This document shows, one piece after another, positions 39,346 to 51,776 of a stretch of 64,000 nucleotides of DNA. The DNA comes from Hermatobates lingyangjiaoensis (Eukaryota > Arthropoda > Insecta > Hemiptera > Hermatobatidae), in the NCBI GenBank assembly GCA_026182355.1, contig JAPFBL010000068.1, positions 5,583,001 through 5,647,000 on the forward strand. Direction: 5' to 3'. The position numbers were made by a program, and so were the translations under genes. Numbering within the stretch: the first letter of the stretch is position 1; each line of letters starts with the position of its first letter. The notes under the pieces were generated by a model that saw only the letters and a list, made by a program, of their open reading frames with translations, was not told the origin of the DNA and did not search any database.

Positions 39346-40780
39346 TTTATATTTCTCCGTTTTTATGATACTTTTCTTTCATGTTTGAAATAAATGAATA
39401 TAAAATGTATTCTATATTAATAGTAATACTATTTCATGCAATAAGGTATTGTTCTATTACGAAGTGATATTACGATAATTTTAGTTCATGTAGACTGTAG
39501 AGTAAACAAAACATTTCGCAAAACCATTATTTCGAATAAAAGGCTAGACTATGTTAAACATGTGAAATGAGTTAAGATAGCTCGTCTTTCTATCCACGTA
39601 TCACTGTAAAAAGTGGAAACAATGTAGGGTAATATTATAGTTGAGACAAACTGTATGAACTTTACGGTGTGATAAGAGCAAAACCACTGTGCTAAAAAAG
39701 GGTGACATAGAAATGAAAAGTAGGGCGACTATTACAGATTGTAAGTAAAGAAAAGTCCTGACTATGTAGGCCAGTGATGTCCTCCCTGCACCAAGAGTAG
39801 AGCATTTTAAGAGTCTCGCGCTACATCCCAGAGATAATAGAAACAACTCGTCAGTTCGGAGTTTACATTGATGTGTTATCGGAATGGACTCCTAATTCAG
39901 TTTATGAATTGAACGTAACCATGCCTATTTTTATATTGAATATGAAGTTTTTTCGCAGTCTGTGGTGATAGTAATATTAATAATAATGATAATTTTTTCA
40001 TGAAGTTTAGACATGACGACATCTCTGTTTCTTTCGTAGGATGACCCGAGCCAATAATTCTTTTTGAAAAATGTTAAACTTATCATCAATTGTCTAATAG
40101 AAATACTTAACTGCACCACATGAAATATTTCAGCATATTTACCCAAGGCTAATAAAAAAGAAGAGTACACACGGGTACGCTCCTTCAGGTGCTCAGACAT
40201 ACCATGAGAAAGTTTTTCAATGCACATTGTAATTGTCTACTTTGAAAGAGCGTTTGCATTTGCCTTTTTTTTTTCAATACTTTTATCACCTACATATTTT
40301 GAAAATTGTTGAAGACAGGGTTTAACAAAGTCTTCACCGTCAGAGAAAGACCTTTATAGCCAACACAAAGACATGTTCGTAGGTTGCTTCGAGAATTGAC
40401 AAACTTTTACAACTTCTCTCAACAAAGAAATTTTGCGTTTTTTTTCGCTTCCTTTCTTGTTTTTGTCCACACATTCTTTCTGTAACTCGGAACCAGGCAC
40501 TAACTCCTATTTCAACTTGTGTTTCTTGTAGTGTCTGCTCAGACCATTCCTGTGTTATCTGAGAGATCGCTTCGACAAACAATGCACATTGGTGTTCCTC
40601 AAGGACTCGCAATGAATAAGAATACATTCTCACAGTTCATTAAACATAAACGTCAGTGTGTTGTTTTACAGTATAAGTGGCAAACCTCATTAAAAAAGAA
40701 AAATAAACTTCTTTAAACTTATTAAACGTTCAAAAAAAGATTTACTTATGAAACCATCAAAGACAAATAATTTCACTTTC
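39346..40780. other. AT-rich DNA, no gene seen
   Basis: Open frames up to 98 residues on the minus strand (39601-39846, 39931-40227, 40340-40633) have no shared motif or conserved order and are interrupted. They could be anonymous relics; I cannot assign them. Confidence 0.4.
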
Positions 40781-40783
40781 ATT

Positions 40784-40788
<5 letters not shown>

Positions 40789-40821
<33 letters not shown>

Positions 40822-40852
40822 TTGTATATATATATATATATATATGTGTGTG

Positions 40853-40901
<49 letters not shown>

Positions 40902-40902
40902 T

Positions 40903-40937
<35 letters not shown>
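40789..40937 (+). repeat. Compound (GA)n(TA)n(GT)n microsatellite
   Basis: A GA run, a TA run (about 40825-40845) and a long GT run with GTGTGAGTGTG interruptions follow one another directly. The 63-residue Arg/Glu then Cys/Val frame is its translation. Confidence 0.95.
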
Positions 40938-40939
<2 letters not shown>

Positions 40940-41355
40940 TAGGGAAAATCCTATGGATGCAAGATTACTTTGATGAGTCTTTTAGTGATTTACTCACTAT
41001 CTATTTTCTCTTACTGAACATTCTGAAGATTCTTAGGATTATACTAAGGCCACGACTGTCCGATTAAAATCTCAAAAACTGTTTGTTGCTGTCAGTTATT
41101 AATTTAACTCCTAATTTTTCATGATTTGGTGAAAACAAAGGAAAGTTAAAAGCATAAGTAAAGGGAGAATATTAAATTATTTTTCTTTAAATTTGCTACT
41201 TGTTTTTATAAAGATTTATTAATATTTTCAAAAATAACTCATTACTATTATCAATGAATAATGAAAGCTCAGTAAAGTAAGTTAGCTAAGTTTACCTTGT
41301 ATTAATTTCAGGAAACGGTACCCTTTCCTCAATTACTGTTAAATTTGTGTATACT
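40938..41355. other. AT-rich DNA, no gene seen
   Basis: No supported feature. Confidence 0.5.
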
Positions 41356-41358
<3 letters not shown>

Positions 41359-41399
<41 letters not shown>

Positions 41400-41400
41400 G
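41359..41400. repeat. (TA)n tract
   Basis: About 40 bases of TA repeat, one of many in the 41-54 kb interval that border PLE-like units. Confidence 0.9.
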
Positions 41401-41586
41401 TTGTATTAAAATCAATTTACTTGATTGCACGTACCTTTTCTTATTGAGCATTTCAACTCTCCTAGCTAATTTTCTTTCTTCAAGGTTGAGTTCATGTATA
41501 ATATGAGCAAAGCTACTGTTAGACATCACTATTTATTATAAGTTGCAATTATTCTAAATGTAACAGATGAAATAAATTAACCTAAA

Positions 41587-41627
41587 TTATTGACATGTTT
41601 AGGTTTTCTTCAACCATCTTCAGAATG
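41587..41627 (-). ncRNA. Hammerhead-like motif (candidate)
   Basis: On the minus strand: CTGAAGA, extra T, a GGTT/AACC hairpin, TAAA (canonical GAAA with one change), CATG, TC, AAT. ATT before the core can pair with AAT after it. CATG is again a palindromic helix III loop. The G-to-T change in GAAA suggests loss of activity. Confidence 0.4.
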
Positions 41628-41991
41628 TTCTGATATAGTTATCTACCAAACAGGTATATAACATAATAGAAAGGAAAAATTACACTAAAGTTAAGTTTGG
41701 TTACAGTATGGTTTCAAAAATTATAAAAATTATTGTGAAAAATTAAAAAACAAATTATGATGGGTGGGTTGTTCTTCCTAGTAGTTTTAGTTGCCGTGTG
41801 TTTCCTGTATGCTGTTGGTTTAATTCTGGTTTGTTTCCAGAATCAGAAGTGCTTCAATTATTTGCAGCCTCCTCTGATCTTGTTCTTGCTTGAGTACTAC
41901 GGTGTTTTCTATTAATATCTTTCTTGTTGATTTTAATACAACTTGTATAAAAGAAGGTCTGCTTCCTACCTTTACTAATATATATATATAT

Positions 41992-42193
41992 AAAGATTTC
42001 ACATAAACACGTGAAATAACAATCAATGATCAAACCACAATAAGAAAAGGAAAAACAAGACTAAGGTCTTTCAACCGTAACAAGCGGTCTTTGTCAGAGT
42101 CAAAAACCCAACTGACAGTTGGGTTGACAGACCGCTTGTTACGGTTGAAAGATCTTAGTCTTGTTTTCCCTTTTCTTATTGTGGTTTGATCAT
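41992..42193. mobile_element. Inverted PLE 3'-end dimer between (TA)n tracts
   Basis: Left arm (minus strand, 3' end outward) starts AAAGATTTCACATAAACACG and continues with AACCACAATAAG, GACTAAGGTC, CAACCGTAACAAGCGG. The right arm repeats these in reverse complement up to TTGTGGTTTGATCAT. The centre is AACCCAACTGACAGTTGGGTT, a perfect palindrome. Only the left arm keeps the GTCAGAGTC (CTCTGAC) part of the hammerhead-like core. TA repeats lie on both sides. Confidence 0.82.
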
Positions 42194-42204
42194 ATATATA
42201 TATA

Positions 42205-43954
42205 TCAAGTGTTTATATGTAAAACTGTCAAATATATCCAAATCATTATACTAGAATTGGTAAAGGAGGCTTAAAGCTTGTGTGGCTCATCCGACTGAGG
42301 AATGAAAAAAAATTGTACATGGCAAACAAGATGATGGCCACAGCTGTTGCAGCCTAAGTTTGCAGTAAGTAAACGGAAGGTCTCTAAGATAGTGAAGTGA
42401 TGACTACAATTTCAACACAATTGAAGAATGATCCAAATAAAGACATGACCAGGAGGGTAACTTCACAATGGCTACGGGCAATGCTAACATTGTAGAGGTG
42501 AAAGAGGTATGCAATACCCACAGTGTTCTCAAAATATACCAATTTAACGGTGTTTAATCAAGAATAACTTTGACAAGGTAACTTGAATTTTTTAATAGAT
42601 ATTAAGTCAAATTGATTAAATTACCTGAAAGATTTTTTTCAACTAATCTAGAGACAGAGTGAAATCGTTTGCTGCTACCAGATGTAAGCTCACCATTCAA
42701 AGTGCGCGTTGGAATATACAAGGGTATTACTGAGGTGACTTAGTAACTAAGTTAATTACTAACTAATCACTAAGTTAAAGTAACTTAGAGGTGATTAGAG
42801 TGATTCTGATGAGGACAGTTTCTATAATTCACGGTGCGCTAAAAAAACGTAGAGTTCAATATAGGTTGTCTTCATAAACTCTGTATTGACTAAAAAAAGT
42901 TAAATGAATATTCTTTTACTTTTGTCAAGAGATTAAGAAGGGCAATTAAAAAGGGAATTAAAACTTTCAAGTAGAGCTTCATTTTTCCTTTAAAAAAAGA
43001 GATGTAAAATAACTTCTTAAAAAGTATATTTATTTGTAACAAGAATGTGATAGCTTTCGTTGCTACTGTACATTTATGATATCGCAAACATTTTATGTAT
43101 CGAATCATTTAGTACAGTGATCTCATTTTCAAAAGCTCCCTCATTCTTCATCTTGAATGTAGACTTACATCATTTGTTGACAGAGCTAAATTTGTTTGGA
43201 TGATGGGCTTATATATCCTTATAAAATGACCATTTTATGTGGTCATAAACAAACATATATATTGGTCACATTATAAATTACAATTTATATATGATATTAC
43301 ATTCCAATTATATTGATAGTAGATTTAGATGTAGCCTTTTTAACATGAAAGATGACAACACTTTTTTGCATTTTTGTTGTTTTTAGAAGAAGCCAAATGT
43401 GTAAGAAGTTTTATTTCTCTAATTCAAGATGTATTTATGATGTCAGGTTTTTTGTCAAATTTGTTATAGAAGAAAAAGCACGTCCATGAAAGTTAGGTTT
43501 AATTTAATAATATGGATATAGAGTGTGGTGTACAAACTTGTGTAATTTAATGATCTATTTCACAAGTTCAAGTAAAGCCATTTCACAACGCCAAGTACAG
43601 GAGATCTATTTCAGAGCCTCAAGTAGCTCAACTCTTATAATATATATAGAATAATTTTTACAAAAAAGTTGAATGATCAATGGTTGTAGATAGATGCAGA
43701 TTTGAAAGGAGTCAGAGGAAATGTTGAAAGTGTTTCTTAATAAGATGACTGACTGAAAATTTAGTTTGTAAGATACAGTAAGGCAAGTATGAAGTATCTC
43801 AGAAAGGGAAATGTAGCTGTAGAAAATATTATATACATAATATATATAATGAATATACATTACGGCCTACGGCCTTCTGTAACAAGTCAAATTACAGAAA
43901 AAAACAACTGAAAATAATTAAAATATCAAAAACTCACTTCTATATTACAACTGA

Positions 43955-43955
<1 letters not shown>
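42205..43955. other. AT-rich DNA, no gene seen
   Basis: Short minus-strand frames (42890-43108, 43606-43860) are hydrophobic and AT-driven. A moderately GC-richer piece at 42280-42530 has no recognisable identity. Confidence 0.45.
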
Positions 43956-44133
<178 letters not shown>

Positions 44134-44139
44134 TATAAA

Positions 44140-44311
44140 TAGGCAGCAGATCCTCTTTGAAACAGGTATCATTAAAATTAACCGTAGTCTCGGCATTCAC
44201 GATATTAAGACTGAGAGATTGGATCTTACGAACTAACCTCCTGCTAACAGGGTTTAACTGGAAAAGGAGTTGGCCAAGTGACATGTTAAAGAAAATCGAT
44301 GAGATAGTCAA
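44140..44311 (-). pseudogene. Possible PLE N-terminal coding fragment
   Basis: The minus-strand frame reads LGQLLFQLNPVSRRLVRKIQ, then SLSLNIVNAETTVNFNDTCF and KEDLLPIYT before running into TA repeat. The Arg/Lys/Leu-rich stretch followed by 'xxTCxxEDLLPxxT' resembles the region ahead of the reverse transcriptase in Penelope-like ORFs, which is the part missing from the 52-kb PLE. This is a family impression from motif layout only. The TA tract truncates it downstream. Confidence 0.35.
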
Positions 44312-44539
44312 TGGTATTAATAGATTAAAAAGATTAATAAAGTTTAATATAAAGAGAAGTAATCAGACTTCTTTTATGAATAAGAAGTATGGTTATCTTC
44401 TTAACCATACTTGTTAATATAATATCATATATATCATATATATAATATCGTATAATATTATAATATCATATTTATAAGAATTTGACTTCTTATATATATT
44501 CCTAATATATATAATAACATTTAAACAATGAGAAGCATA

Positions 44540-44763
44540 AATATATATACGAATTCAAAATTTAAGAAGAGTAACACACAGAGTAAGGAAACACCCTTAC
44601 AGACTCCAATTTTCGGGTAATCCGTCTTCAGTAGAAAAGAGAAAGGGAGACCAAGCACGTTGTAGACGCAACGCCAAGTAACCAAAAACTTTAACACTTA
44701 AGAAAGAACACAGAAAGCCACTACAGAACTCACTTTTGTGTTCTTTCCTATGTATTAAAGTGT

Positions 44764-44794
<31 letters not shown>

Positions 44795-44890
44795 AAGATT
44801 TCACATAAACACGTGAAAAGACTAAGTGTCTTGTTTTCCCATTTCTTATTGTGGTTTGATCATTGATATATATATGTTATATATATATAG
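44540..44890. mobile_element. Composite of PLE-like units in (TA)n
   Basis: Three pieces. 44548-44690 is the reverse-oriented relative of 54125-54310 (AAGAAGAGTAACACACAGAGT; ACTCCAATTTTCGGGTAATC; CCGTCTTCAG). 44690-44766 is a short palindrome ending TGTGTTCTTTCCTATGTATT, AAAGTGTTATA, shared with 30260-30300. 44793-44870 is a collapsed PLE 3'-end pair (AAAGATTTCACATAAACACG ... TTGTGGTTTGATCATTG). TA runs separate them. Confidence 0.65.
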
Positions 44891-45089
44891 CTGACCATCT
44901 CATCTTTTCGTAGACCTATGCTAATAAAATTCGTGTAAACTTCATCAGTCAATAATTTTATGAAGAATCTCCAGTTTTCGGGTATACCAGACGTCAGTTC
45001 TCATCAACTTTCAGATATCCTGCTCATCGGCGGAGATGGATTTAAACAGCGTAACGAGTAAAGTAGGAGCAGCAAAACACTGATGTTTA

Positions 45090-45300
45090 ATAAGGTTGTT
45101 TTAAAAGTTTGTAATTGTTAAGGAGAGAGGGTGATTTAAGGGAAGCAGTGTGACGTATTGCGATAAGACAGGCGGCGTTGAGACGTGTTGCAGGGAGATA
45201 AAGGTCATTACATAAATCTGACACTACCACCACTCCAGCCCCGCCAGCTCCCCTAATCTCCCAGTACCCTACCTCATCTACCAACTTAAATTACCTTCCA
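45090..45300. other. GC-rich island with purine-to-pyrimidine switch
   Basis: Left: AAGGAGAGAGGGTG, AAGGGAAGCAG, GGCGGCGTTGAG, GCAGGGAGATAAAGG. Right of about 45210: CACTACCACCACTCCAGCCC, CGCCAGCTCCCC, TCTCCCAGTACCC. The minus-strand 65-residue Gly/Val frame is compositional. Confidence 0.5.
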
Positions 45301-46845
45301 AACTTAGTCTGCTTTTTCAAATTTACACTATTTCTCATTAGTGAAGTAGTAAAAAAAGTGGGTGGGAGGGTGCTTACACCTCCCAGAGAACAGGGAGCAC
45401 GTGCCGAGGAGCGCCTTTTAAAAAATACAGTGAATGGAAAATAAAAGCTAATAACGACTGGAATTACGTAGCGAATATTCTAAAGCATTGGCTTGTAAGT
45501 TACAATAATACTACTTGTAAGTTACATTTTGGCCATAAGCGGTGGCCATATCGTTTATTACAGGCATACACACTTTCAGTTATTGCAGAGGATCAGCATT
45601 CGAAGGGAGAACTACGGGAATGTAGTTGAGAAATGTGTGTTCATATATTTGCTGAACATCTATAATTTGATGTCCATGATCACAATACAATATCAAAAAA
45701 AATCAACTTATTGCACTCAATTTTAATTATAATTTGCACCAGTAAGTAATCTTGATAGAATTTGATTTAATGTACAGAGTTGCTAAAAGGATTGAATAGA
45801 CACATTTAAATATTGAAATTTCTTCAACCCTAGATTTAACAAACAGCGGGCTGGAGGCGAGCTGAAATGACATGATCGTCGTCTGTGACTAGGCTGTTGT
45901 TGTGGCATATTAATCAATTACATTAATTTTCAATGTTATATATTTGGTATTAATACTTTTAAAATTAACAATAAGAAGGATAAAAGAACACTGTGAAAGC
46001 ACTTACGAAAATGATCTCAATTACTTGGCATAACCAAGTGCAATATAAACATATTACTCTCAAAAGTTGTAGGTAATCAGTTTAATTATCCTTATGTCCC
46101 TTGCAGTGTTTTGTAAATAATGATGAAAATTTCATATATAGATTTTGCTCTTGAAATAAAGACAAAAATTTGTTACTGGCGGTTTTATGGTTCAACAATT
46201 AAAATGAAAATTATAGTAACTTCGTTGCCATAAAATACATTTAAAAGTTAAGACTTAATCAACTTGTATATGGGTTGATAAGCTGACAATTTTTCATGAT
46301 CTTTACGCTTAAAACACTCTGATCTTTTTTTTTCAAAGTCGGTTGAAGCAATCAACTCATCTTAAATAAAAATATTTCTTGAAAACTATGAACTACGTCT
46401 TCGAAAAAAACTTATCCTACACAATAACAAGAAACATATCAAACTGGTAACAATAGAATAATTTTTGTCTCCTCAAAAGCTTTTAATTTCAATCATAAGA
46501 AAAACAATTTTATATCGCTGTTTTAAAATCGTATCTGTCTATACATATTGTGGTGCCCGAAATCATTTCATCTTATTCTCTAAAACTCTTTTAACTTATT
46601 ATAATTACATTAAAAACTTTTAATGAGGAAGAATTTCATTTTTTAAGCAAAGACGTACATTAAAAAAATCAAAATGCTAATATAATTCAATTTTTCAATC
46701 TCATATTAAGTCATTATCCTTTCAAATTTTTCAACAATTTTTTAAAGATCAATTTTAGTTCAGTCGATTCATTTAAAAAGTTTTTTTTTCCACTTCAACT
46801 ACAAAAATAATTGTTATAAGAAGTATTATTAGTTTTATTATTATT
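45301..46845. other. AT-rich DNA, no gene seen
   Basis: A short mixed GC segment at 45355-45415 (GGGTGGGAGGGTGCTTACACC) follows the island. Otherwise AT-rich with no supported feature. Confidence 0.5.
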
Positions 46846-47252
46846 ATTATTTATTATTTTTTTACAGTTAACGGGGATGTATATAGGGAATTAGTGGTCA
46901 CCCGTTGGTGCCACTCCATAACATGGTTACCCTCACAGCTGGTTTAACTTAGGTCTCGTGGCCATTTTCTTTTTAAGCGCCTATGGGGGTTTAAGGGTAT
47001 TACAGCTGAGTAAAGGGTTTGAGCGAGTGGATTGGGGTGGGTTTGTAATCTGTTGTGGAATAATTTGTAACGTTCCATTGCTAAGTTCTGGACAGATGGG
47101 ACTTTGAGGTCTTGGTGTATGATTTTGTTGGGGACGTAAAAAGGTAAGTTTGAGAGTTTTCGGATAATTTTTGACTGTAGGGATTGCAACGGTTGTATGT
47201 TGGATGGTTTGGTGGAACCCCAGATTTCTATACCATATGCCCAGAAAGTTAA
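46815..47252 (-). pseudogene. Jockey-type LINE, 5'-truncated 3' end
   Basis: The coding part (47252 down to 46944) ends the reverse transcriptase ORF of a Jockey-clade LINE. It has FWAYGIEIWGSTKPSNIQPL, QSKIIRKLSNLPFYVPNKII, HQDLKVPSV, a HPNPLAQTLYS segment and the closing RRLKRKWPRDLS, all typical of arthropod Jockey C-termini. The last ~100 residues are open to the stop. The upstream 30 residues of the same frame (to 47342) are unrelated sequence, so truncation falls near 47252. A short 3' UTR and an A/AAT-rich tail (46815-46865 on the plus strand as TTATTA repeats) follow. Only a family A left end separates it from 47348. Confidence 0.88.
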
Positions 47253-47347
47253 ATTTACATTTAAAATGTAAACAATGAAAATAAATGTAAACCAATCCCA
47301 CAGGTATGGCAGGTGATCCACTAGTCCAGAATGAATATTCATTTTTT

Positions 47348-48985
47348 CTTTACTATAAGTAAAGTATAGTGATCGTGAAAAAATTCGATCTCGAGATTTT
47401 GACGGAATTACATGTTTTGAGGTACCAGAAGTCGTTTTATGACGTTTTTACGATGATGTCTGTGTGTGTGTGGGTGGGTGGGTGCGTGGGTGGGTGCGTG
47501 TGTTAGCATTGCTTGTTACCACGCTACGGTCCAGAATCTTTGATGGATTAAGTTGATATTTTACACAAAAATGGGCCTTATAAAGACGAAGATCCCTATT
47601 GTTTGGGAAGAAGTATGCATGATGGGAAAGTCACTTTTTTTGCCAAAAACCGTTTTTTTTAAAACATTTATTTCTCCTAAACTGATAACCCTAGAGTTTT
47701 GACATTTTGACATTATCTTTGAGGTTTCAAATGCAACAAACGAAAAATATATTCGGAATTTTAAAACAACAGCAAATATTTTTTTTCAATAAAATGTACA
47801 AATTTTGACTTATAATTCAATCTCAAACCTTGTGAGAGCGATACAAGCCATACTGTTTGACGGACAAGAATGAAACTATGCCTATAAATAGAACATTATA
47901 TGGAGAATGAGTTGAGATATTTTTTTCTAAAATTACCTTCGCTAAAGGGGCGTTACAGTTCGATTTCTGTTTTCAGAAAATTTTTTTTGACGCTAAACGG
48001 CTCATTAAATAATAATGAAAATTTGACCCAAAATGGAACAAAAAATTAGCAATTCGTAAAAAAAAAATCATAAAGTTTCAATTACGGGAAAGAGCAATAA
48101 CGATATAAAAACTGTTTGTTTATCCTAGACTAAGAGATCACCTGCTATACTTGTCGAATTTTTTGTATTTTTTTACATTGTTTACATTGACTTAGAAATT
48201 TTTTGAGCGAATCCACTGAGATAAAATTGATGTTTCTAATGGAAAAATGAAAATATATTATTGACTTATAAGAGATGTAAGAGGAATAATATTGTGCAGG
48301 TAAATGATAATACTCATTAAAAAAAAATTCGTATATATGTTATTTGACAAAGGGGAAGGAAAATGATCTTATTAAATACTAAGAAGCCATAAAATTCCCA
48401 GTATAATAATTCTGTTAAAAACCAAAAATGTAAAAGATAATTCAAAATATAAATCTTTCGTTTAGAGATTAATAACTGTAATTATCGTCATCTTTAATTA
48501 ACAAGTCATCTTAAAACAACATTTTCTTCGCTGTTTAAGATGTTTTTCAGAGAAAAAAAGGGTATTTTACTGTTTCAAATTTGAAAATGTTACATTAATA
48601 TTCAATGTAGAAGGATGTCAAGTAAACGATGTAAGAAATCTACTGGCTATTTGAACAATAGCCATGTTCTCTTGTAGGATACTATTTCGTTTCAAGAAAT
48701 GTTCACTTTGGTTTTTCAAAAATGTTATTACTGCTGTAGTTATACTAATGAAATTATTTGCAAATAATAAATTATTTGTGATGTACAAAAATAAGCTTAT
48801 AAATTGATATGTCCTTCAATCACTATCTGTACTACCTCAGGAATGACAGACTAATAATTATATCCCATTTAGATGTTTACGTTATGCTTAAATGAGACGT
48901 TATGTTTTATATACTCAAGAAATTTGACATTAAGTTACTTATAGTAAAGTAGAGTGTAGGCCACTCCAGATTTTTTATAACCTTA
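47348..48985 (+). repeat. Family A repeat, copy 1 of a near-identical direct pair
   Basis: Left tag CTTTACTATAAGTAAAG (itself a palindrome) followed by TATAGTGATCGTGAAAAAAT and TTTTGACGGAATTACATG. A GT/GGGT microsatellite lies at 47459-47500, then CCACGCTACGGTCCAGAATC. The right end has ACTTATAGTAAAGTAGAG and GTGTAGGCCACTCCAGA. The TACTTTACTATAAGTAA string appears near both ends in opposite orientation, a sub-terminal inverted repeat. No open frame of useful length, so it is non-autonomous; class unknown. Confidence 0.9.
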
Positions 48986-49044
48986 TTGTTATAAACTTTA
49001 TTTTTTATAACTTTATTATTGCAGACATTGCATCTCTGCATCTA

Positions 49045-49165
49045 GTGTTTCAGTTGGGTTTTTGACTCTGACGAAGACCACTTGTTACGGTTGAAAGATC
49101 TTAGTCTTGTTTTCCCATTTTCTTATTGTGGTTTGATCATTGACATATATATATATATATATATA
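49045..49165 (+). mobile_element. PLE 3'-end fragment with hammerhead-like core
   Basis: CTGCATCTAGTGTTTCAGTTG to TTATTGTGGTTTGATCATTG, then TA repeats, matches 53715-53822 of the PLE almost base for base. It sits between the two family A copies. The core GACT, CTGACGA ... GAAA, GATC, TT, AGTC is kept at 49064-49106, with one change in the helix II stem (GACCA for GACCG). Confidence 0.85.
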
Positions 49166-49294
49166 CATTTAAAAAATGGATGTCCGATTTAACAATATTC
49201 AATTTGTTAGAAAATGTTTCTTATTTTCTAAACCTCCTTTTTAATACTGGGTTTCTTAGGTCATGAATTAGCTCTTCATATTTCTTTTTTTTAC

Positions 49295-50935
49295 TTTACT
49301 ATAAGTAAAGTATAGTGATCGTGAAAAAATTCGATCTCGAGATTGTGACGGAATTACATGTTTTGAGGTCCCAGAAGTCGTTTTATGACGTTTTTACGAT
49401 GATGTCTGTGTGTGTGTGTGTGTGTGGGTGGGTGGGTGGGTGGGTGGGTGCGTGTGTTAGCATTGCTTGTTACCACGCTACGGTCCAGAATCTTTGATGG
49501 ATTAAGTTGATATTTTACACAAAAATGGGCCTTATAAAGACGAAGATCCCTATTGTTTGGGAAGAAGTATGCATGATGGGAAAGTCACTTTTTTTACCAA
49601 AAACCGTTTTTTTTAAAACATTTATTTCTCCTAAACTGATAACCCTAGAGTTTTGACATTTTGACATTATCTTTGAGGTTTCAAATGCAACAAACGAAAA
49701 ATATATTCGGAATTTTAAAACAACAGCAAATATTTTTTTTCAATAAAATGTACAAATTTTGACTTATAATTCAATCTCAAACCTTGTGAGAGCGATACAA
49801 GCCATACTGTTTGACGGACAAGAATGAAACTATGCCTATAAATAGAACATTATATGGAGAATGAGTTGAGATATTTTTTTCTAAAATTACCTTCGCTAAA
49901 GGGGCGTTACAGTTCGATTTCTGTTTTCAGAAAATTTCTTTTGACGCTAAACGGCTCATTAAATAATAATGAAAATTTGACCCAAAATGGAACAAAAAAT
50001 TAGCAATTCGTAAAAAAAAATCATAAAGTTTCAATTACGGGAAAGAGCAATAACGATATAAAAACTGTTTGTTTATCCTAGACTAAGAGATCACCTGCTA
50101 TACTTGTCGAATTTTTTGTATTTTTTTACATTGTTTACATTGACTTAGAAATTTTTTGAGCGAATCCACTGAGATAAAATTGATGTTTCTAATGGAAAAA
50201 TGAAAATATATTATTGACTTATAAGAGATGTAAGAGGAATAATATTGTGCAGGTAAATGATAATACTCATTAAAAAAAAATTCGTATATATGTTATTTGA
50301 CAAAGGGGAAGGAAAATGATCTTATTAAATACTAAGAAGCCATAAAATTCCCAGTATAATAATTCTGTTAAAAACCAAAAATGTAAAAGATAATTCAAAA
50401 TATAAATCTTTCGTTTAGAGATTAATAACTGTAATTATCGTCATCTTTAATTAACAAGTCATCTTAAAACAACATTTTCTTCGCTGTTTAAGATGTTTTT
50501 CAGAGAAAAAAAGGGTATTTTACTGTTTCAAATTTGAAAATGTTACATTAATATTCAATGTAGAAGGATGTCAAGTAAACGATGTAAGAAATCTACTGGC
50601 TATTTGAACAATAGCCATGTTCTCTTGTAGGATAATATTTCGTTTCAAGAAATGTTCACATTGGTTTTTCAAAAATGTTATTACTGCTGTAGTTATAATA
50701 ATGAAATTATTTGCAAATAATAAATTATTTGTGATGTACAAAAATAAGCTTATAAATTGATATGTCCTTCAATCACTATATGAACTACCTCACGAACGCA
50801 ATGCTAATAATTATATCTCATTTAGATATTTATGTTATGCTTAAATGATACGTTATGTTTTATATACTCAAGAAATTTGACATTGAGTTACTTATAGTAA
50901 AGTAGAGTGTAGGCCACTCCAGATTTTTTTTAATG
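49295..50935 (+). repeat. Family A repeat, copy 2 of a near-identical direct pair
   Basis: Same orientation and boundaries as copy 1, starting about 1,947 bases downstream. By eye the first ~1.3 kb differ at only a handful of sites apart from the microsatellite length. Differences cluster in the last ~300 bases (for example ATCACTATATGAACTACC against ATCACTATCTGTACTACC). The GT run (49404-49450) is longer here. No coding capacity. Confidence 0.9.
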
Positions 50936-50964
50936 TGTTTATCCAAGAAGGACTGCTCCCAGCT

Positions 50965-50971
50965 TTTAAGA

Positions 50972-51004
<33 letters not shown>

Positions 51005-51280
51005 GTATATATGATTAAAAGACCAGGTCTTACAGTGAAACATCTACTCACATTGCTGAATATCTGACTGTTTGACGTTCATTATTACGTATAAAGAAAA
51101 TATTATATAAAGAAGAGTAAATAAATAAATATATATATTATATATATATATATAGTTATATATATATCAGTTAGCTTCAGCTATCAAAGGGACTACTTCT
51201 ACCCGATGACGACGACTGTCGAAATATCGTTGTGAGTCTTTTGTGTGTGTCTTTATTTGTTTTTTCTCTTTCATGTGTTA

Positions 51281-51314
<34 letters not shown>

Positions 51315-51421
51315 CAAGATATTACAGAAGATACCTGAAATATACGTAATAATGTTAACGTCAAACAGTCAGATATTCAGCAATGTGAGTAGTATTTTCA
51401 TATGTAAGACCTGGTTTATTC

Positions 51422-51435
<14 letters not shown>
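50965..51435. mobile_element. Palindromic PLE-like unit with decayed hammerhead-like core
   Basis: 51018-51095 (CCAGGTCTTACAGTGAAACA; TCACATTGCTGAATATCTGA; CTGTTTGACG) recurs in reverse complement at 51337-51415, with TA tracts outside and inside. The centre contains CCGATGACGACGACTGTCGA, then AATATCGTTGTGAG (51203-51235), a one-change relative of the core at 30214-30247. No coding sequence. Confidence 0.65.
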
Positions 51436-51452
<17 letters not shown>

Positions 51453-51776
51453 TTATATATATATATAATTATATATTTATATATATATATATATATAAAA
51501 AGATTTCACATAAACACGTGAAACAACATTCAATGATCAAACCACAATAAGAAATGGGAAAACAAGACTAAGATCTTTCAACCGTAACAAGCGGTCTTCG
51601 TCAGAGTCAAAAACCCAACTGAACACTAGATGCAGAAAACATTTGGTGAGGAGTTGAGAAGAGTGGGAGGGAAGAGTGGTATTTTAAAGGGTGAAAGCAC
51701 AGGAAAGGACTAATGTCCAGAAAGGGATGTTTGGGGAAACAAAGGAGTACAGTAAGAAAAAGTAAAAAACTGTCTG

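Noticed and set aside
46944..47342. Complete small gene starting at 47342
   Set aside because: Only residues from about 31 match the Jockey C-terminus; the first 30 are unrelated flanking sequence read in frame.
47348..50935. Family A as a Helitron
   Set aside because: A hairpin exists at the left tag, but no TC start, CTRR end or Rep/helicase sequence is linked to it; the ends do not fit.
47348..50935. Two family A copies as LTRs of one retrotransposon
   Set aside because: They are direct repeats with only ~0.3 kb between them, lack TG...CA ends, and the spacer holds a PLE fragment, not gag/pol.
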